NCBI RefSeq assembly: GCF_002224265.1
Contig: NZ_CP012881.1
Span: 992,001 to 1,056,000 of the forward strand
DNA from: Vibrio vulnificus NBRC 15645 = ATCC 27562
GTDB taxonomy: Bacteria > Pseudomonadota > Gammaproteobacteria > Enterobacterales > Vibrionaceae
DNA: 64,000 nt
Direction of reading: 5' to 3'
The translations under genes and the position numbers were made by a program. The stretch's first letter is position 1. The number at the start of each line of letters is the position of its first letter. The notes below the pieces were generated by a model. That model was not told where the DNA came from and searched no databases. It saw only the letters and a list, made by a program, of their open reading frames with translations. This document shows, piece by piece, positions 37,242-49,797 of this stretch.

Positions 37242-40200
37242 ATGGCTCTTTATGATCCAAGTTTAGAGAAGGACAACTGTGGTTTTGGTCTTATCGCACA
37301 CATGGAAGGTGAGCCAAGCCATAAGCTGGTCCGTACCGCGATTTCAGCACTTGATCGCATGACACACCGCGGTGGTATCGCTGCCGATGGAAAAACCGGT
37401 GACGGTTGTGGGCTATTACTTCAAAAACCCGACTCATATCTGCGCTTGATAGCCAAAGAAAAAGGCTTCAATTTAGCGAAACAATACGCCATCGGTATGA
37501 TCTTCTTCAGTCAAGATCCCGTTAAGGCGCAAACCGCTCGCGATATCATCAACAAAGAACTTGCCAAAGAGACACTCACGGTCGCAGGTTGGCGCAAAGT
37601 ACCAACCAATCCAGCGGTGCTTGGTCCCATTGCCGCGGATTCTTTACCTGATATTCAACAAGTGTTCATTTCCGCTCCCGCCGGTTGGCGTGAAAGAGAC
37701 ATAGAACGACGCTTGTATATTGCTCGCCGCCGTATTGAAAAACAGATCACAGACGACAGAGATTTCTACGTTTGTAGCTTATCAACACAAGTGATTGTCT
37801 ATAAAGGCTTGTGTATGCCAGCGGATCTACCGCGTTTCTATCTAGATCTCGCGGATCTGCGGATGGAATCGGCTATCTGTTTGTTCCATCAACGTTTCTC
37901 AACCAACACTCAACCACGTTGGCCACTTGCTCAACCGTTCCGCTATTTAGCGCACAACGGTGAGATCAATACCATCGAAGGCAACCGCCAATGGGCTCGT
38001 GCTCGTGGCTATAAATTTGCATCGCCACTTCTGCCAGATCTGCAAAGCGCAGCACCATTTGTTAACGAAACGGGCTCGGACTCCTCCAGCTTAGACAATA
38101 TGCTGGATCTGTTCCTTGCTGGTGGTATGGATATCTTCCGCGCCATGCGCATGTTAGTGCCGCCTGCGTGGCAAAACCACCCAGATATGGATCCCGACCT
38201 ACGTGCCTTCTATGATTTCAACTCCAAACACATGGAACCTTGGGATGGCCCTGCTGGTATCGTACTTTCTGATGGGCGCTACGCCGCCTGTAACCTAGAC
38301 CGCAACGGCCTGCGCCCTGCTCGTTATGTGATCACCAAAGACAAGTTGATCACGCTTGCCTCAGAAGTGGGTATTTGGGATTACGCACCGGATGAAGTGG
38401 CGGAGAAAGGTCGCGTTGGTCCGGGAGAACTGTTAGTCATTGACACGCGCAAGGGTAAATTATGGCAATCAAGCGAGATCGACAACGATCTTAAAAGCCG
38501 TCACCCTTACCGCGAATGGATGGACAACAACGTTCGCCGCCTCACTCCTTTTTCTGAACTACCCGAAGATCAAGTGGGTGAACGCAGCTTTGATAGTGAC
38601 ACACTAAAAACCTATCAAAAGCAGTTTGCGATGAGCAATGAAGAAGTCGATCAAGTGCTTCGCGTGTTGGGTGATATGGCGCAAGAAGCCGTTGGCTCTA
38701 TGGGTGATGACACTCCGATGGCCGTCTTGTCTTCAAAAGAGCGACTCGTAACGGATTACTTCCGCCAGAAATTTGCTCAGGTCACCAACCCACCGATTGA
38801 TCCATTGCGCGAACAGCACGTCATGTCTCTGGCCACCAGCATCGGCCAAGAGATGAACGTCTTTTGCGAAACAGACGGGCACGCTCACCGTGTGACATTC
38901 GGCTCTCCGGTACTGCTCTATTCCGATATGCAGCAACTACTTGAGCTGAGCGATGACCACTATCGCAACACCATTTTGGACATCAACTACGATCCAAGCG
39001 AAAAAGATCTCAAGCAGGCGATATTGGATCTCTGCGATCAAGCCGAACAAGTTGTGCGTGATGGCACGGTTTTGATTGTGCTTTCTGACCGTCCTTTAGT
39101 GGCAGGTAAACTGCCAATCCCAGCTGCTATGGCGGTAGGTGCGGTACAAACTCGCCTCGTTAACGCCAACTTGCGTTGCGATGCCAACATCGTGGTGGAA
39201 ACAGCGACCGCGCGTGACCCTCATCAATTTGCCGTCTTACTCGGCTTTGGTGCAACCGCCGTCTACCCCTACCTTGCCTATGAAGTACTGGGGAAACTGA
39301 TCGACGATGGCGCACTCGAGAAAAGCTACCGTGAGGTGATGCAAAACTATCAATACGGCATCAATAAAGGTCTGTATAAGATCATGTCGAAGATGGGCAT
39401 CTCCACTGTTGCTTCTTACCGCTGTTCTCAACTTTTTGAAGCGGTTGGTTTGAGCCGTGATGTGGTGGAGTTGTGCTTTAAAGGCGTGACAACCCGCATT
39501 GAAGGCGCTGGGTTTACGGACTTCCAACAAGATCTCTTTAACCTCTCTCGCAAGGCATGGGCAAAACGTAAGTCGATCGAACATGGCGGCTTACTCAAAT
39601 ACGTACACGGTGGTGAGTACCACGCCTACAACCCTGATGTTGTTGGCACGTTGCAAAAAGCGGTGAAATCGGGGGAAATCGGTGATTATCAGCAATTCGC
39701 TCAACAAGTGAATCAACGCCCTGTCGCCATGCTGCGCGATTTAATGCAACTGAAAAAAGCGGACCAACCACTCGCGTTAGAAAAAATTGAACCTAGTACC
39801 GAATTGTTTAAGCGCTTTGATTCAGCAGCCATGTCGATTGGTGCATTAAGCCCTGAGGCACATGAAGCGTTGGCAACCGCCATGAACCGTTTGGGCGGTT
39901 ACTCCAACTCAGGCGAAGGGGGCGAAGATCCACGTCGCTTTGGTACTGAGCGCAACTCGCGTATTAAGCAAATTGCCTCTGGCCGTTTTGGCGTCACGCC
40001 ACACTACCTCACCAACGCTGATGTATTGCAAATCAAAGTCGCGCAAGGCGCGAAGCCAGGCGAAGGCGGTCAGTTACCTGGCCACAAAGTCACTGCCGAG
40101 ATTGCCAAGCTGCGTTATTCCGTGCAAGGCGTGACACTTATCTCGCCACCACCGCATCACGACATCTATTCGATTGAAGACTTAGCGCAATTGATTTTTG

Positions 40201-41705
40201 ACTTGAAACAGGTCAACCCGAAAGCACTGGTTTCCGTCAAATTGGTGTCTGAACCAGGTGTCGGCACCATCGCCACCGGCGTTGCCAAAGCCTATGCCGA
40301 TCTCATCACCATCTCTGGCTATGATGGTGGTACTGCTGCCAGCCCGCTGACCTCAGTAAAATACGCCGGCAGTCCATGGGAACTGGGCCTAGCCGAAACG
40401 CAGCAAGCCCTAGTGGCCAATGGCCTGCGTCACAAAATCCGCCTTCAAGTGGATGGTGGGTTGAAAACGGGCTTGGATGTGGTGAAAGGGGCAATTCTAG
40501 GCGCTGAGAGCTTTGGCTTTGGTACGGCTCCAATGGTGGCAATGGGTTGTAAGTTCCTGCGTATCTGCCACCTCAACAACTGCGCGACTGGTGTAGCAAC
40601 ACAAGACGAAACTCTGCGTAAAGAGTACTTCAAAGGCTTGCCAGAAATGGTGATGAACTATTTCATCGGCTTAGCTGATGAAGTGCGAGGCTTGCTTGCT
40701 GAACTGGGCGTTGAAAAGCTCACCGACTTGATTGGCCGCACCGATCTGCTCGAAGTGGTGCAAGGCATGACCGCCAAGCAGTCCAAGCTTGATCTGTCAG
40801 GCATTCTTGAAGCGCCTGTGTCACCGCAGAATCTACCTCTGTTCTGGACAGAACCCAATGCCCCGTTTGATAAAGCAGTGCTAAACCAAAAGATCATTGA
40901 AGATGCGCTTGATGCGGTTGAGAACCGTCAATCTGCCAGCTTCTTCTATAACGTGATCAATACCGATCGTTCGATTGGCGCACGCCTTTCCGGTGAAATC
41001 GCCAAGCGTTATGGCAACCAAGGCATGGCTGCATCGCCCATTAAACTCTACCTCGATGGTACCGCTGGTCAATCTTTTGGCGTGTGGAACGCGGGTGGCG
41101 TTGAGCTTTATCTCACTGGTGATGCCAATGACTACGTCGGCAAAGGCATGGCGGGCGGTAAAATTGTCATCAAACCGCACTTAGGCACAGCCTTCCGTTG
41201 TAACGATGCGACCATTATCGGCAACACCTGTCTCTATGGCGCAACAGGCGGAAAACTGTTTGCCGCAGGTAAAGCGGGTGAACGCTTTGGTGTTCGTAAC
41301 TCTGGCACCATCACCGTGATTGAAGGCGCGGGCGACAACGCTTGTGAATACATGACCGGCGGCATCGTGGCCATTCTTGGTGCGACTGGGGTTAACTTCG
41401 GCGCAGGGATGACGGGGGGCTTTGCTTACGTTCTGGATGAGAATGAAGATTTCCAAGGCCGTGTTAACAGTGAATCGGTTGAAGCGATTTCGCTTTCTGA
41501 TCTTTATATCCACCAAGAACATCTTCGCGGTTTGATCGCCGAACATCTTGAAGAGACCGGCTCCGTTCACGCCGAAGATATTCTGGCCAACTTTGACGCA
41601 TGGATACCGAAGTTCTACTTGGTGAAACCGAAAGCAGCGGATCTTAACACCCTGCTTGGCCACCAAAGCCGTAGTGCGGCAGAACTTCGCGTCCAGGCCC
41701 AGTAA
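37242..41705 (+). CDS. gltB: Glutamate synthase large subunit, second copy (enterobacterial type)
   Basis: GOGAT alpha subunit of 1487 residues, strikingly similar throughout to E. coli GltB from [10 protein letters not shown] onward, including the C-terminal [17 protein letters not shown]. Amidotransferase nucleophile is Cys13 after a short propeptide; FMN domain motifs ([23 protein letters not shown]) and 3Fe-4S cysteines ([12 protein letters not shown]) are intact, followed by the GXGXG domain. ATG 37242 has GGGAG eight bases upstream; the frame extends 16 codons earlier without support. Its partner gltD follows 18 bases downstream. Confidence 0.97.
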   Translation: MALYDPSLEKDNCGFGLIAHMEGEPSHKLVRTAISALDRMTHRGGIAADGKTGDGCGLLLQKPDSYLRLIAKEKGFNLAKQYAIGMIFFSQDPVKAQTARDIINKELAKETLTVAGWRKVPTNPAVLGPIAADSLPDIQQVFISAPAGWRERDIERRLYIARRRIEKQITDDRDFYVCSLSTQVIVYKGLCMPADLPRFYLDLADLRMESAICLFHQRFSTNTQPRWPLAQPFRYLAHNGEINTIEGNRQWARARGYKFASPLLPDLQSAAPFVNETGSDSSSLDNMLDLFLAGGMDIFRAMRMLVPPAWQNHPDMDPDLRAFYDFNSKHMEPWDGPAGIVLSDGRYAACNLDRNGLRPARYVITKDKLITLASEVGIWDYAPDEVAEKGRVGPGELLVIDTRKGKLWQSSEIDNDLKSRHPYREWMDNNVRRLTPFSELPEDQVGERSFDSDTLKTYQKQFAMSNEEVDQVLRVLGDMAQEAVGSMGDDTPMAVLSSKERLVTDYFRQKFAQVTNPPIDPLREQHVMSLATSIGQEMNVFCETDGHAHRVTFGSPVLLYSDMQQLLELSDDHYRNTILDINYDPSEKDLKQAILDLCDQAEQVVRDGTVLIVLSDRPLVAGKLPIPAAMAVGAVQTRLVNANLRCDANIVVETATARDPHQFAVLLGFGATAVYPYLAYEVLGKLIDDGALEKSYREVMQNYQYGINKGLYKIMSKMGISTVASYRCSQLFEAVGLSRDVVELCFKGVTTRIEGAGFTDFQQDLFNLSRKAWAKRKSIEHGGLLKYVHGGEYHAYNPDVVGTLQKAVKSGEIGDYQQFAQQVNQRPVAMLRDLMQLKKADQPLALEKIEPSTELFKRFDSAAMSIGALSPEAHEALATAMNRLGGYSNSGEGGEDPRRFGTERNSRIKQIASGRFGVTPHYLTNADVLQIKVAQGAKPGEGGQLPGHKVTAEIAKLRYSVQGVTLISPPPHHDIYSIEDLAQLIFDLKQVNPKALVSVKLVSEPGVGTIATGVAKAYADLITISGYDGGTAASPLTSVKYAGSPWELGLAETQQALVANGLRHKIRLQVDGGLKTGLDVVKGAILGAESFGFGTAPMVAMGCKFLRICHLNNCATGVATQDETLRKEYFKGLPEMVMNYFIGLADEVRGLLAELGVEKLTDLIGRTDLLEVVQGMTAKQSKLDLSGILEAPVSPQNLPLFWTEPNAPFDKAVLNQKIIEDALDAVENRQSASFFYNVINTDRSIGARLSGEIAKRYGNQGMAASPIKLYLDGTAGQSFGVWNAGGVELYLTGDANDYVGKGMAGGKIVIKPHLGTAFRCNDATIIGNTCLYGATGGKLFAAGKAGERFGVRNSGTITVIEGAGDNACEYMTGGIVAILGATGVNFGAGMTGGFAYVLDENEDFQGRVNSESVEAISLSDLYIHQEHLRGLIAEHLEETGSVHAEDILANFDAWIPKFYLVKPKAADLNTLLGHQSRSAAELRVQAQ

Positions 41706-43136
<1,431 letters not shown>

Positions 43137-43157
43137 TATCTATCGGTGTGTTATGAG

Positions 43158-43187
43158 AGGTTGGTGAGCGATCACCAACCTTTTTTC
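43158..43187 (+). terminator. Terminator of the second gltBD operon
   Basis: 10-bp stem AGGTTGGTGA with a 4-base loop, followed by six T residues, 20 bases past the gltD stop. Confidence 0.93.
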
Positions 43188-43248
43188 TTTTAGACTTAAT
43201 GTTTAGGATCTGCGGATAACGCCCTTTTGGGAACAGTAGGTGTACAGG

Positions 43249-43677
43249 ATGAAAAAACTCATTTTAACGATTTGCGCCACCTTAGCCCTGACCGCTTGCA
43301 GCAATGGAGCTTACACAATGACCGATCGAACTTCTCAGCCTTGTGGCAATAAACCCAACTGTGTGTCGACACAAGATGAGCGCGCGAGTTTCCAACTCGA
43401 ACCTTTTAAGCTCACATCCAACGCCACCTTAGATCAAATAGAGCAAGTTGCCCTTGAACTTCCAGGGGCAAAAGTGGCGGATAAAACGGAACACTACTTA
43501 AGAGTAGAATGCACCTCACGACTGTTTCGCTTTGTTGATGATCTTGAACTCAAAATCGTCGATGGCCAATTGCTCGTCCGTTCAGAGTCTCGCATTGGTT
43601 ACTCCGATCTTGGCGTCAATCGCAAGCGTGCTGAGCAATTAAGAAGCTTGCTGACTGAGGCGGGTTTCATTAAGTAA
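43249..43677 (+). CDS. DUF1499 family lipoprotein
   Basis: A 142-residue predicted lipoprotein. The signal MKKLILTICATLALTAC has lipobox LTAC with lipidated Cys17. The mature part contains the DUF1499 core: PCGNKPNCVSTQDER, a beta-rich middle (YLRVECTSRLFRFVDDLELKI) and the ending SRIGYSDLGVNRKRAEQLR. DUF1499 proteins are of unknown function. ATG 43249 preferred over the GTG three codons upstream. It stands alone between the gltD terminator and mtnN. Confidence 0.85.
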   Translation: MKKLILTICATLALTACSNGAYTMTDRTSQPCGNKPNCVSTQDERASFQLEPFKLTSNATLDQIEQVALELPGAKVADKTEHYLRVECTSRLFRFVDDLELKIVDGQLLVRSESRIGYSDLGVNRKRAEQLRSLLTEAGFIK

Positions 43678-43773
43678 AGGCAAAGGGTAAACAACAAGCG
43701 AAAGTACTTATTGTGACAGAGCTTTGCTATACTCTCGCCAATTCTATGTTTGTTTAAAAATTAAGAGATTGAT

Positions 43774-44469
43774 ATGAAAGTCGGTATTATCGGTGCCATG
43801 CAACAAGAAGTGGCCATCCTTAAAGAAGCAATGACCAACGCACAAACCGTAAATAAAGCAGGTTGCACCTTCTATTCAGGTCAAATCAATGGCGTAGAGG
43901 TTGTGCTACTGCAATCCGGCATTGGTAAAGTTGCTGCCGCGATTGGCACCACTATCCTTCTCGATGAATATCAGCCAGATATGGTGCTCAACACCGGTTC
44001 TGCAGGTGGCTTTGATTCTAGCCTTAACCTTGGTGATGTGGTCATTTCGACTGAAGTCCGTCATCACGATGCTGACGTGACCGCATTTGGTTACGAAATG
44101 GGCCAAATGGCAGGTCAACCAGCCGCTTTCCTCGCTGATGAAAAATTGATGAACTTGGCTGAAAAAGCGTTAGAGCAAATGGATGGACAACACGCGGTTC
44201 GTGGTCTCATCTGTACTGGTGATGCATTCGTTTGTACCGCTGAGCGTCAAGCCTTTATCCGTCAACACTTCCCATCCGTGATTGCGGTTGAAATGGAAGC
44301 GTCTGCCATTGCACAAACTTGTCACCAGTTCAAAGTGCCGTTTGTTGTCGTGCGTGCAATTTCAGATGTGGCTGACAAAGAATCACCAATGAGCTTTGAA
44401 GAGTTCTTACCTTTGGCAGCCAAGAGCTCGTCAGAAATGGTCTTCAAAATGTTGGAACTGCTGAAGTAA
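43774..44469 (+). CDS. mtnN: 5'-methylthioadenosine/S-adenosylhomocysteine nucleosidase
   Basis: Cleaves MTA and SAH (and 5'-deoxyadenosine) to adenine and the ribosyl product; in vibrios it feeds LuxS and autoinducer-2 synthesis. The 231 residues have the PNP/UDP phosphorylase fold with catalytic E12 and D198 (RAISDVAD), the ribose-binding VEMEASA (E175) and NTGSAGGFD. It is followed 11 bases downstream by the cbiB-like gene, forming a probable operon mtnN-cbiB-btuF. Confidence 0.97.
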   Translation: MKVGIIGAMQQEVAILKEAMTNAQTVNKAGCTFYSGQINGVEVVLLQSGIGKVAAAIGTTILLDEYQPDMVLNTGSAGGFDSSLNLGDVVISTEVRHHDADVTAFGYEMGQMAGQPAAFLADEKLMNLAEKALEQMDGQHAVRGLICTGDAFVCTAERQAFIRQHFPSVIAVEMEASAIAQTCHQFKVPFVVVRAISDVADKESPMSFEEFLPLAAKSSSEMVFKMLELLK

Positions 44470-44480
44470 TAGCCATACCT

Positions 44481-45434
44481 ATGACAGAGCTGTTTGATCA
44501 ACTCTATGCCAACGGCGCGCTCCTCATTCTATGGGGAGCGTTACTGTTCCATCTTATTCTCCCGATTCCACGCTCCTCGCATCCCGTCACACTCTGGCAC
44601 AAATTTGCCGAACTGTTGGCAGACAAAGTCAATACCCAGCAAAGCTATCAACAGAGCCTCATCTCAGGCAATTTGGCGTTATTGTTGATGCTGTTTCCTT
44701 GTTTAGCGGTCCTGTTTGCTTTAAAACCTTTGGTTTGGCAACCGCAGCTATTTGAACTTGCGTTGCTGCTGTTGGCGCTAGATTGGCGCAGTAACGAGAG
44801 CCTTGCCAAAGCGCTGATTCACGCCATGGCCAATGAAGATAAACCTGCAGCAAGAAGCCTATTGTCCCCCTACCTCAATCGAGAAACCACCACCCTCTCC
44901 CAACTTGGTATCGGCAAAGCCGCTGCAGAAACCTTGATTATGGGATATGGGAGAAATGTCGTTGGCGTTCTCTTTTGGTTTGCGCTTTCAGGTGGCATTG
45001 GGGCATTGATGTATCGCCTCACTGTTGAACTAGCAAGAGCCTGGTCACCAAGTCGCACCAACTATGCGCCATTTGGTGTGGCCGCCGTGCGACTCGCCGC
45101 AGTACTGGATTTTATTCCGCTGCGTTTATTTGCCCTAATGATCCTGCTTGGTAAACACGCGGGTCAAACGTGGCAAGGCATTCGTCAACAAGCCGCATCT
45201 TGGCCGTTGCCCGGTCCAGCTTGGTTACTGTGTGCTGTGGGCAACAAGCTGCAACTCTCTTTGGGTGGGCCAGCCATTTATCAAGGCAAAAGAGCCGAGA
45301 GAGCCAAAATTGGTGGACGTATTGCGCCTTCAGCACTTCACATAGACCAACTGCAACACCTACTCGCACGCCGAATTCTTATCTGGATTCTCCTGCAAAG
45401 CCTACTATTCGGACTGATTTATCAAGGAATCTGA
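44481..45434 (+). CDS. cbiB: CobD/CbiB-like cobalamin biosynthesis membrane protein
   Basis: Integral membrane protein of 317 residues related to CbiB/CobD, which attaches aminopropanol phosphate to adenosylcobyric acid. Hydrophobic segments near 14-28, 62-86, 155-180 and 200-225; family-like blocks include NEDKPAARSLLSPYLNRETTTLSQLGIGKAAAETL and LSLGGPAIYQGKRAERAKIGG. It overlaps btuF by 3 bases (TGATG). No corrin-ring genes are in view, so a role in salvage is the likely context. The symbol is by family; the protein is divergent enough that activity should not be assumed. Confidence 0.85.
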   Translation: MTELFDQLYANGALLILWGALLFHLILPIPRSSHPVTLWHKFAELLADKVNTQQSYQQSLISGNLALLLMLFPCLAVLFALKPLVWQPQLFELALLLLALDWRSNESLAKALIHAMANEDKPAARSLLSPYLNRETTTLSQLGIGKAAAETLIMGYGRNVVGVLFWFALSGGIGALMYRLTVELARAWSPSRTNYAPFGVAAVRLAAVLDFIPLRLFALMILLGKHAGQTWQGIRQQAASWPLPGPAWLLCAVGNKLQLSLGGPAIYQGKRAERAKIGGRIAPSALHIDQLQHLLARRILIWILLQSLLFGLIYQGI

Positions 45435-46252
45435 TGAAATACTTCTCTCCTCTTTTTCTCCTCGTCGCGACCACCAGTCAAGCTGCACCAATCGAGCGAG
45501 TGATTAGCCTGGCACCACACGCCACCGAGATCGCCTACGCAGCAGGGCTTGGAGATAAACTGATTGCCGTTAGCGAGATGAGCGATTACCCAGAGGCCGC
45601 AAAAACGTTAGAGAAAGTCTCCAACTACAAAGGGATTAACTTAGAGAAAATCATCACCTTAAAACCGGATTTGATCATCGCTTGGCCGGCGGGTAACCCT
45701 GCAAAAGAGCTAGAAAAACTCGAACAGTTTGGCTTTAAGATCTACTACTCACAAACCAAAACTTTGCAAGATATCGGCGATAACATCGAGCAACTCAGCC
45801 AATACAGTGACGATCCGACAATCGGCCTAAACAATGCTCGAGAGTACAGAACTCGTCTCGAAGCGCTAAAAACACTGTACCAAGCTCTGCCTAAAACACG
45901 CTACTTCTACCAACTTAGCGACACGCCGATCATCACCGTTGCGGGGCAAAACTGGCCGACAGAGGTCTTTCGCTTTTGTGGCGGCGAGAATGTGTTTGAT
46001 GGCGCATCGGCACCGTATCCTCAAGTCAGTATTGAGCAGGTAATTCTAAAGAAACCCCAAGCCATGTTTGTTTCTCCTCACGCGATTCAAAATAACGGCA
46101 TGTGGAGCCCTTGGGTTGAGGAGATTCCAGCGTTAAAAAATCGCCATTTTTGGCAGCTCAATGCAGATTGGTTAAACCGACCAACGCCTCGTACCTTACT
46201 GGCGATTGAACAAGTCTGTGAGCACTTTGCCAGCATCGAGCAAAAACGCTAA
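45434..46252 (+). CDS. btuF: Vitamin B12 periplasmic binding protein
   Basis: Substrate-binding protein of the BtuCDF ABC importer. The 272 residues start with a signal peptide (MKYFSPLFLLVATTSQA) and the class III binding-protein core RVISLAPHATEIAYAAGLGDKLIAVS, PDLIIAWPAGNPAKELEKL and the second lobe QLSDTPIITVAGQNWPTEVFRFCGGENVF. A much longer frame is open upstream but lies inside the preceding gene. ATG 45434 overlaps that gene's stop codon, so translation is coupled. Confidence 0.92.
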   Translation: MKYFSPLFLLVATTSQAAPIERVISLAPHATEIAYAAGLGDKLIAVSEMSDYPEAAKTLEKVSNYKGINLEKIITLKPDLIIAWPAGNPAKELEKLEQFGFKIYYSQTKTLQDIGDNIEQLSQYSDDPTIGLNNAREYRTRLEALKTLYQALPKTRYFYQLSDTPIITVAGQNWPTEVFRFCGGENVFDGASAPYPQVSIEQVILKKPQAMFVSPHAIQNNGMWSPWVEEIPALKNRHFWQLNADWLNRPTPRTLLAIEQVCEHFASIEQKR

Positions 46253-46323
46253 CGTTTGGCTGGAAAATTTCGTACAATTTGCCCCCATTTTCTGTTCCCT
46301 CACATTTTAAGGCATTAAGTAAC

Positions 46324-46944
46324 ATGGACTCCATGCTGCTGTATTTAATCGATTTATTTGGCACCGCAATCTTTGCTGTTTCCGGCGTTCTCTTAGCCGG
46401 TCGGTTAAAGATGGATCCTTTTGGTGTTGTCGTCTTAGGTAGCGTAACCGCCATTGGTGGCGGCACCATTCGCGATATGGCCTTAGGCGCAACCCCCGTC
46501 TTTTGGATCAAAGACACTACCTATCTTTGGGTCATCATCATTACTTGCGTACTAACCATGTTAGTGGTTCGTCGCCCTAAGCGACTCTCTTGGTGGATAC
46601 TGCCTGTCTGCGATGCCATTGGCTTGGCGGTATTTGTTGGGATCGGCGTCGAGAAAGCCCTCGCCTATCAAGATTCAGCAATGGTCGCGGTGATCATGGG
46701 CGTCATTACTGGCTGTGGTGGCGGTATTATTCGCGATGTGTTGGCGCGTGAAATTCCAATGGTGTTGCGAAGTGAAGTGTATGCGACTGCCTGTCTTGTT
46801 GGTGGGATATTCCACACCTCTGCCCTAAGCCTTGGCTATGATCACTCGACAGCCTTATTGGCAGGAGTGTTTTCGACCTTGCTCATCCGCTTGGGTGCCA
46901 TTCGCTGGCATTTATCATTGCCTACATTTGCACTAAACAAATAA
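46324..46944 (+). CDS. TRIC/UPF0126 family membrane protein
   Basis: A 206-residue inner membrane protein with seven hydrophobic helices and the two-fold internal repeat of the UPF0126/TRIC cation channel family: GSVTAIGGGTIRDMALG in the first half and GVITGCGGGIIRDVLAREIP in the second, each with the glycine-rich kink and acidic residue. Known relatives are trimeric cation channels. ATG 46324 gives the usual family length. It follows btuF by about 70 bases. Confidence 0.92.
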   Translation: MDSMLLYLIDLFGTAIFAVSGVLLAGRLKMDPFGVVVLGSVTAIGGGTIRDMALGATPVFWIKDTTYLWVIIITCVLTMLVVRRPKRLSWWILPVCDAIGLAVFVGIGVEKALAYQDSAMVAVIMGVITGCGGGIIRDVLAREIPMVLRSEVYATACLVGGIFHTSALSLGYDHSTALLAGVFSTLLIRLGAIRWHLSLPTFALNK

Positions 46945-47060
46945 TCTGTGTTGGCCGAACGCTCACATCGGCCAACTTCACAACCCATCATCTTTTCACT
47001 TGGCAGCCGACTTACCTCTGGTTAAAGTGACCCATCCATTCCCATTTATCATAGATCATC

Positions 47061-47906
47061 ATGCTGCTTGAAGGCATTGAAACGTTATTGGTTCTGCATA
47101 AAGAAAAGACCATGAGTCGCACCGGCAGTCAGCTCTATATTAGTCAATCTGCTGTCAGTAAACGCATTGCGAATCTTGAGAAAAAGCTTGGAAAGAAACT
47201 GATTGAACCTGACGGACGCCATATTCGTTTAACCGCTGACGCTCAAGCCTTAATAAAGAGCATTGAACCGAGTTTTAATGAGCTGCGCGGGCAGATCTAC
47301 GATCAGCAACTTATCGAAGATAATGCATTGATTAAAATCGATTGTTCAGAGACGCTACTGGCTGGCTATTTGAACAATGCGATGGAAGCGTTGTACCAGC
47401 AGGATCGTCACCTTTCCTTGACCACCAACCACACACCTAGGATTGTGGAACACGTCCAGTCAGGCAAAGCCACACTCGGATTTTGTGCCGGCTATTTGCC
47501 GCCAAATCATGGATTGATGACTTTCCACCTTTTTGATGAGTCTTTTAGCATTATTAGTAAGTACCCACTTACTGAACTACCAAAAGCAATCATAACCAAT
47601 GACCTCAACAATCCCGCCAATACCTATCAACTGGCTGCATTGTCAGCGGTGGGTGTGACGCCCTTGATGCAAATGGACTCTTACACCGCTTCAGCCCAGC
47701 TCGCCGTGGGGGGAATGGCGCCAGCCCTAGTGCCAAAGTCAGTGATTAATGCGTTACGCATAGATCCACAGTATTGCTATCACTTTGACGAGCTTAGCCA
47801 TCTTACTCGCCCGGTGACGATATGCTGCCGAGCCAAAAGCCATCAAAACAGCCGAGTTAAAACAGTGATAACAACCATTGCTGATGCTGTTGCCAAAGCA
47901 GTTTAG
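47061..47906 (+). CDS. LysR-family transcriptional regulator
   Basis: A 281-residue regulator with an N-terminal winged helix-turn-helix (residues 1-60; GSQLYISQSAVSKRIANLEKKLGKKL is the recognition region) and a two-lobe ligand-binding domain. The regulated genes are unknown; the neighbouring TauE/SafE permease is convergent, so it is not the classical divergent target. The last 50 bases of the gene overlap the 3' end of that permease gene on the other strand. Confidence 0.9.
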   Translation: MLLEGIETLLVLHKEKTMSRTGSQLYISQSAVSKRIANLEKKLGKKLIEPDGRHIRLTADAQALIKSIEPSFNELRGQIYDQQLIEDNALIKIDCSETLLAGYLNNAMEALYQQDRHLSLTTNHTPRIVEHVQSGKATLGFCAGYLPPNHGLMTFHLFDESFSIISKYPLTELPKAIITNDLNNPANTYQLAALSAVGVTPLMQMDSYTASAQLAVGGMAPALVPKSVINALRIDPQYCYHFDELSHLTRPVTICCRAKSHQNSRVKTVITTIADAVAKAV

Positions 47907-48645
47907 AGGCCATTGCCATCGACATCACAATGACCAGAGGACGGATCCATTTGTGTCCTTTGGTCACCACCACTTTTGCCCCTAAGCGTGCACCAATAAA
48001 GCCCCCCACTGCCATCACTAAGCCCACTTTCCAGACTGGCAATCCCGCCAGCACAAAAAACAGTAATGCCGCGATGTTAGAGGTAAAATTGAGCACTTTG
48101 GTTCGCGCAGTGGCTTCAACGAGGGAAAACTGTCCAAGCACGACAAAACAAACGGTAAAGATCGATCCCGTTCCTGGGCCAAAAAAACCATCATAGAAAC
48201 CAACACCACCACCGACCGACAGTGCAAACATCGCCTCCGATAACTTTGGCTGTCCCCCAGTATTGCGGGTGGGTGGCGCGAGTAAAAAATAGAGAGAAAT
48301 CGCTATTAGCAGCACGGGAATCAAGCTGGTTAGCACGCTGGCATCAATCACTTGAACAAGCTCTGCACCGATAGCCGCACCGATAAAGGTACATGCGATG
48401 GCGACTTTCATCTCTTTTAAACTGACGATGCCATTACGGACAAAATATAAGCTGGCTGAGAAACTGCCGAATGAGCTTTGCAACTTATTGGTCGCCAATG
48501 CTTGTGTTGGGCTCAACCCTGAAGCCAACAACGCAGGAAGAGTGAGCAGCCCACCACCACCTGCCATGGCATCAATAAAACCCGCCACAGAAGCAACAAA
48601 GAATAGTGCTGCCAACATCTCAATCGTTATGTCCAATTCAAGCAT
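47857..48645 (-). CDS. TauE/SafE family permease
   Basis: A 262-residue integral membrane protein with about eight hydrophobic helices and the two halves typical of the TauE/SafE (YfcA-like) family: GFIDAMAGGGGLLTLPALLASG near the N-terminus and GFYDGFFGPGTGSIF in the second half. Relatives export sulfite, sulfoacetate or other organosulfur anions; the substrate here is unknown. ATG 48645 was chosen over a TTG three codons upstream. Confidence 0.9.
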   Translation of the reverse strand: MLELDITIEMLAALFFVASVAGFIDAMAGGGGLLTLPALLASGLSPTQALATNKLQSSFGSFSASLYFVRNGIVSLKEMKVAIACTFIGAAIGAELVQVIDASVLTSLIPVLLIAISLYFLLAPPTRNTGGQPKLSEAMFALSVGGGVGFYDGFFGPGTGSIFTVCFVVLGQFSLVEATARTKVLNFTSNIAALLFFVLAGLPVWKVGLVMAVGGFIGARLGAKVVVTKGHKWIRPLVIVMSMAMASKLLWQQHQQWLLSLF

Positions 48646-48885
48646 CCTTTTCAAAGAGGAAGAGTAAAGAACAAGACGGTAACATCAAAATTAACGAGGT
48701 AAAAAGGAAACCCAAGACAGCAATCCATTCCTAAAATTCATCAATCAGACAATGAAAGACATAATGCATCAAACATATCAGTTACATTTCCAATTGAGAT
48801 CGCTCTCAAGCGCATTTAAATTTTTTGAAGGTAACGAAAAATGCGGGCTTAATCCTATCAACTAAAACACATCGAAATCAAAATC

Positions 48886-49797
48886 ATGGAAGCTTTGAGG
48901 ATTCGCCCATCAATAAAAGAGCAGCAATTACGCGCTCGCATCGAGCAAACAGTTAACTTAAAACAACTGTTCAAAGTTATCGACTCTAGGCCAGAAACTT
49001 CGGGTGCTGGAGTTATATATATCGCTGGTGATTCAACATTAATCTCTCTTCGAAAGTTCAACTCAAGTTGTCGCGTTAATCCTATTAACATTGTTTTAAA
49101 AGAGCCGACATATCCTATGTCGGCTGATAGCTACGCCAAAGAACTTAAGTCTTCGAATAGAGAGTCTAAAATGGCTTCTGAACTTATTGGAGCCAGCCTA
49201 AGTTGTGCCTCAGCAGTTTTAGGTTGGGTGGTGGTAGTTGGTAGTGTTGGTGCGGTACCAATCTCTGGAGGCACAAGTGCTGCCGTTACTTATTTGGGAT
49301 ACGGCGCCGCAGTAGCCTCGACACTCCAATGTATGGTAGGCATAGGTAGAAGTGGAGCTGAGCACTTTTCCCCTGATAACCTCGATGAGCTCGACTCACA
49401 GGCTTGGTATCTAAATACGTCTAAAGCCCTAGATTACATATCTCTCGTAGGTGTTGGAGCATCCGGGACAGCCACAATAAAAGCCATAAGCAATCTACAA
49501 AAGAGCTCAGGAAAGAGCTTAAATGAAGTGTTAAAGGGCTTAAATCGGCACGAACGAGTAAGGCTCACTAAAGAAATTTCAAAGCAAAACATCCCAAACT
49601 TATCATCAAAAGCCTATAAACAACTAGTACGTTCAGGGAGCGTTAAACGAAGATATTCTTCACAAGAAATCAGTAATGCAGTCCGACTTCAACTAAAAGA
49701 TGCCATAGGTGCAACTATCAGTTTCGTTGGCAGCGCAACTTCCGGTAACGTTGGGGCTATTGCTGTGGGTATCTACGAGGAGCTTTCCGTTGAGTAG
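48886..49797 (+). CDS. Unknown protein with glycine-rich hydrophobic segments; candidate membrane-acting toxin
   Basis: A 303-residue protein of no family I can name with certainty. Residues 1-95 are polar with a short strand region (GVIYIAGDSTLISL). Then come two long glycine/alanine-rich hydrophobic segments (about 98-123 and 128-153), a weaker pair at 182-203 and 273-297, and a basic stretch between (206-270). No signal peptide and no enzyme motif are seen. It is coupled to a four-helix membrane protein gene (see next entry). The architecture resembles small pore- or membrane-disrupting effectors of Vibrio type VI secretion (Tme type), but that is inference. The region is A+T-richer than its neighbours. 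Confidence 0.6.
   Translation: MEALRIRPSIKEQQLRARIEQTVNLKQLFKVIDSRPETSGAGVIYIAGDSTLISLRKFNSSCRVNPINIVLKEPTYPMSADSYAKELKSSNRESKMASELIGASLSCASAVLGWVVVVGSVGAVPISGGTSAAVTYLGYGAAVASTLQCMVGIGRSGAEHFSPDNLDELDSQAWYLNTSKALDYISLVGVGASGTATIKAISNLQKSSGKSLNEVLKGLNRHERVRLTKEISKQNIPNLSSKAYKQLVRSGSVKRRYSSQEISNAVRLQLKDAIGATISFVGSATSGNVGAIAVGIYEELSVE

Noticed and set aside
43678..45433. Cobalamin riboswitch upstream of mtnN, cbiB or btuF
   Set aside because: The gap before mtnN is under 100 bases and the other two genes are contiguous or overlapping; no B12-box-like sequence was seen.
45170..45433. Long upstream extension of btuF (88 codons)
   Set aside because: It lies entirely within the cbiB-like gene, and the signal peptide begins only at 45434.
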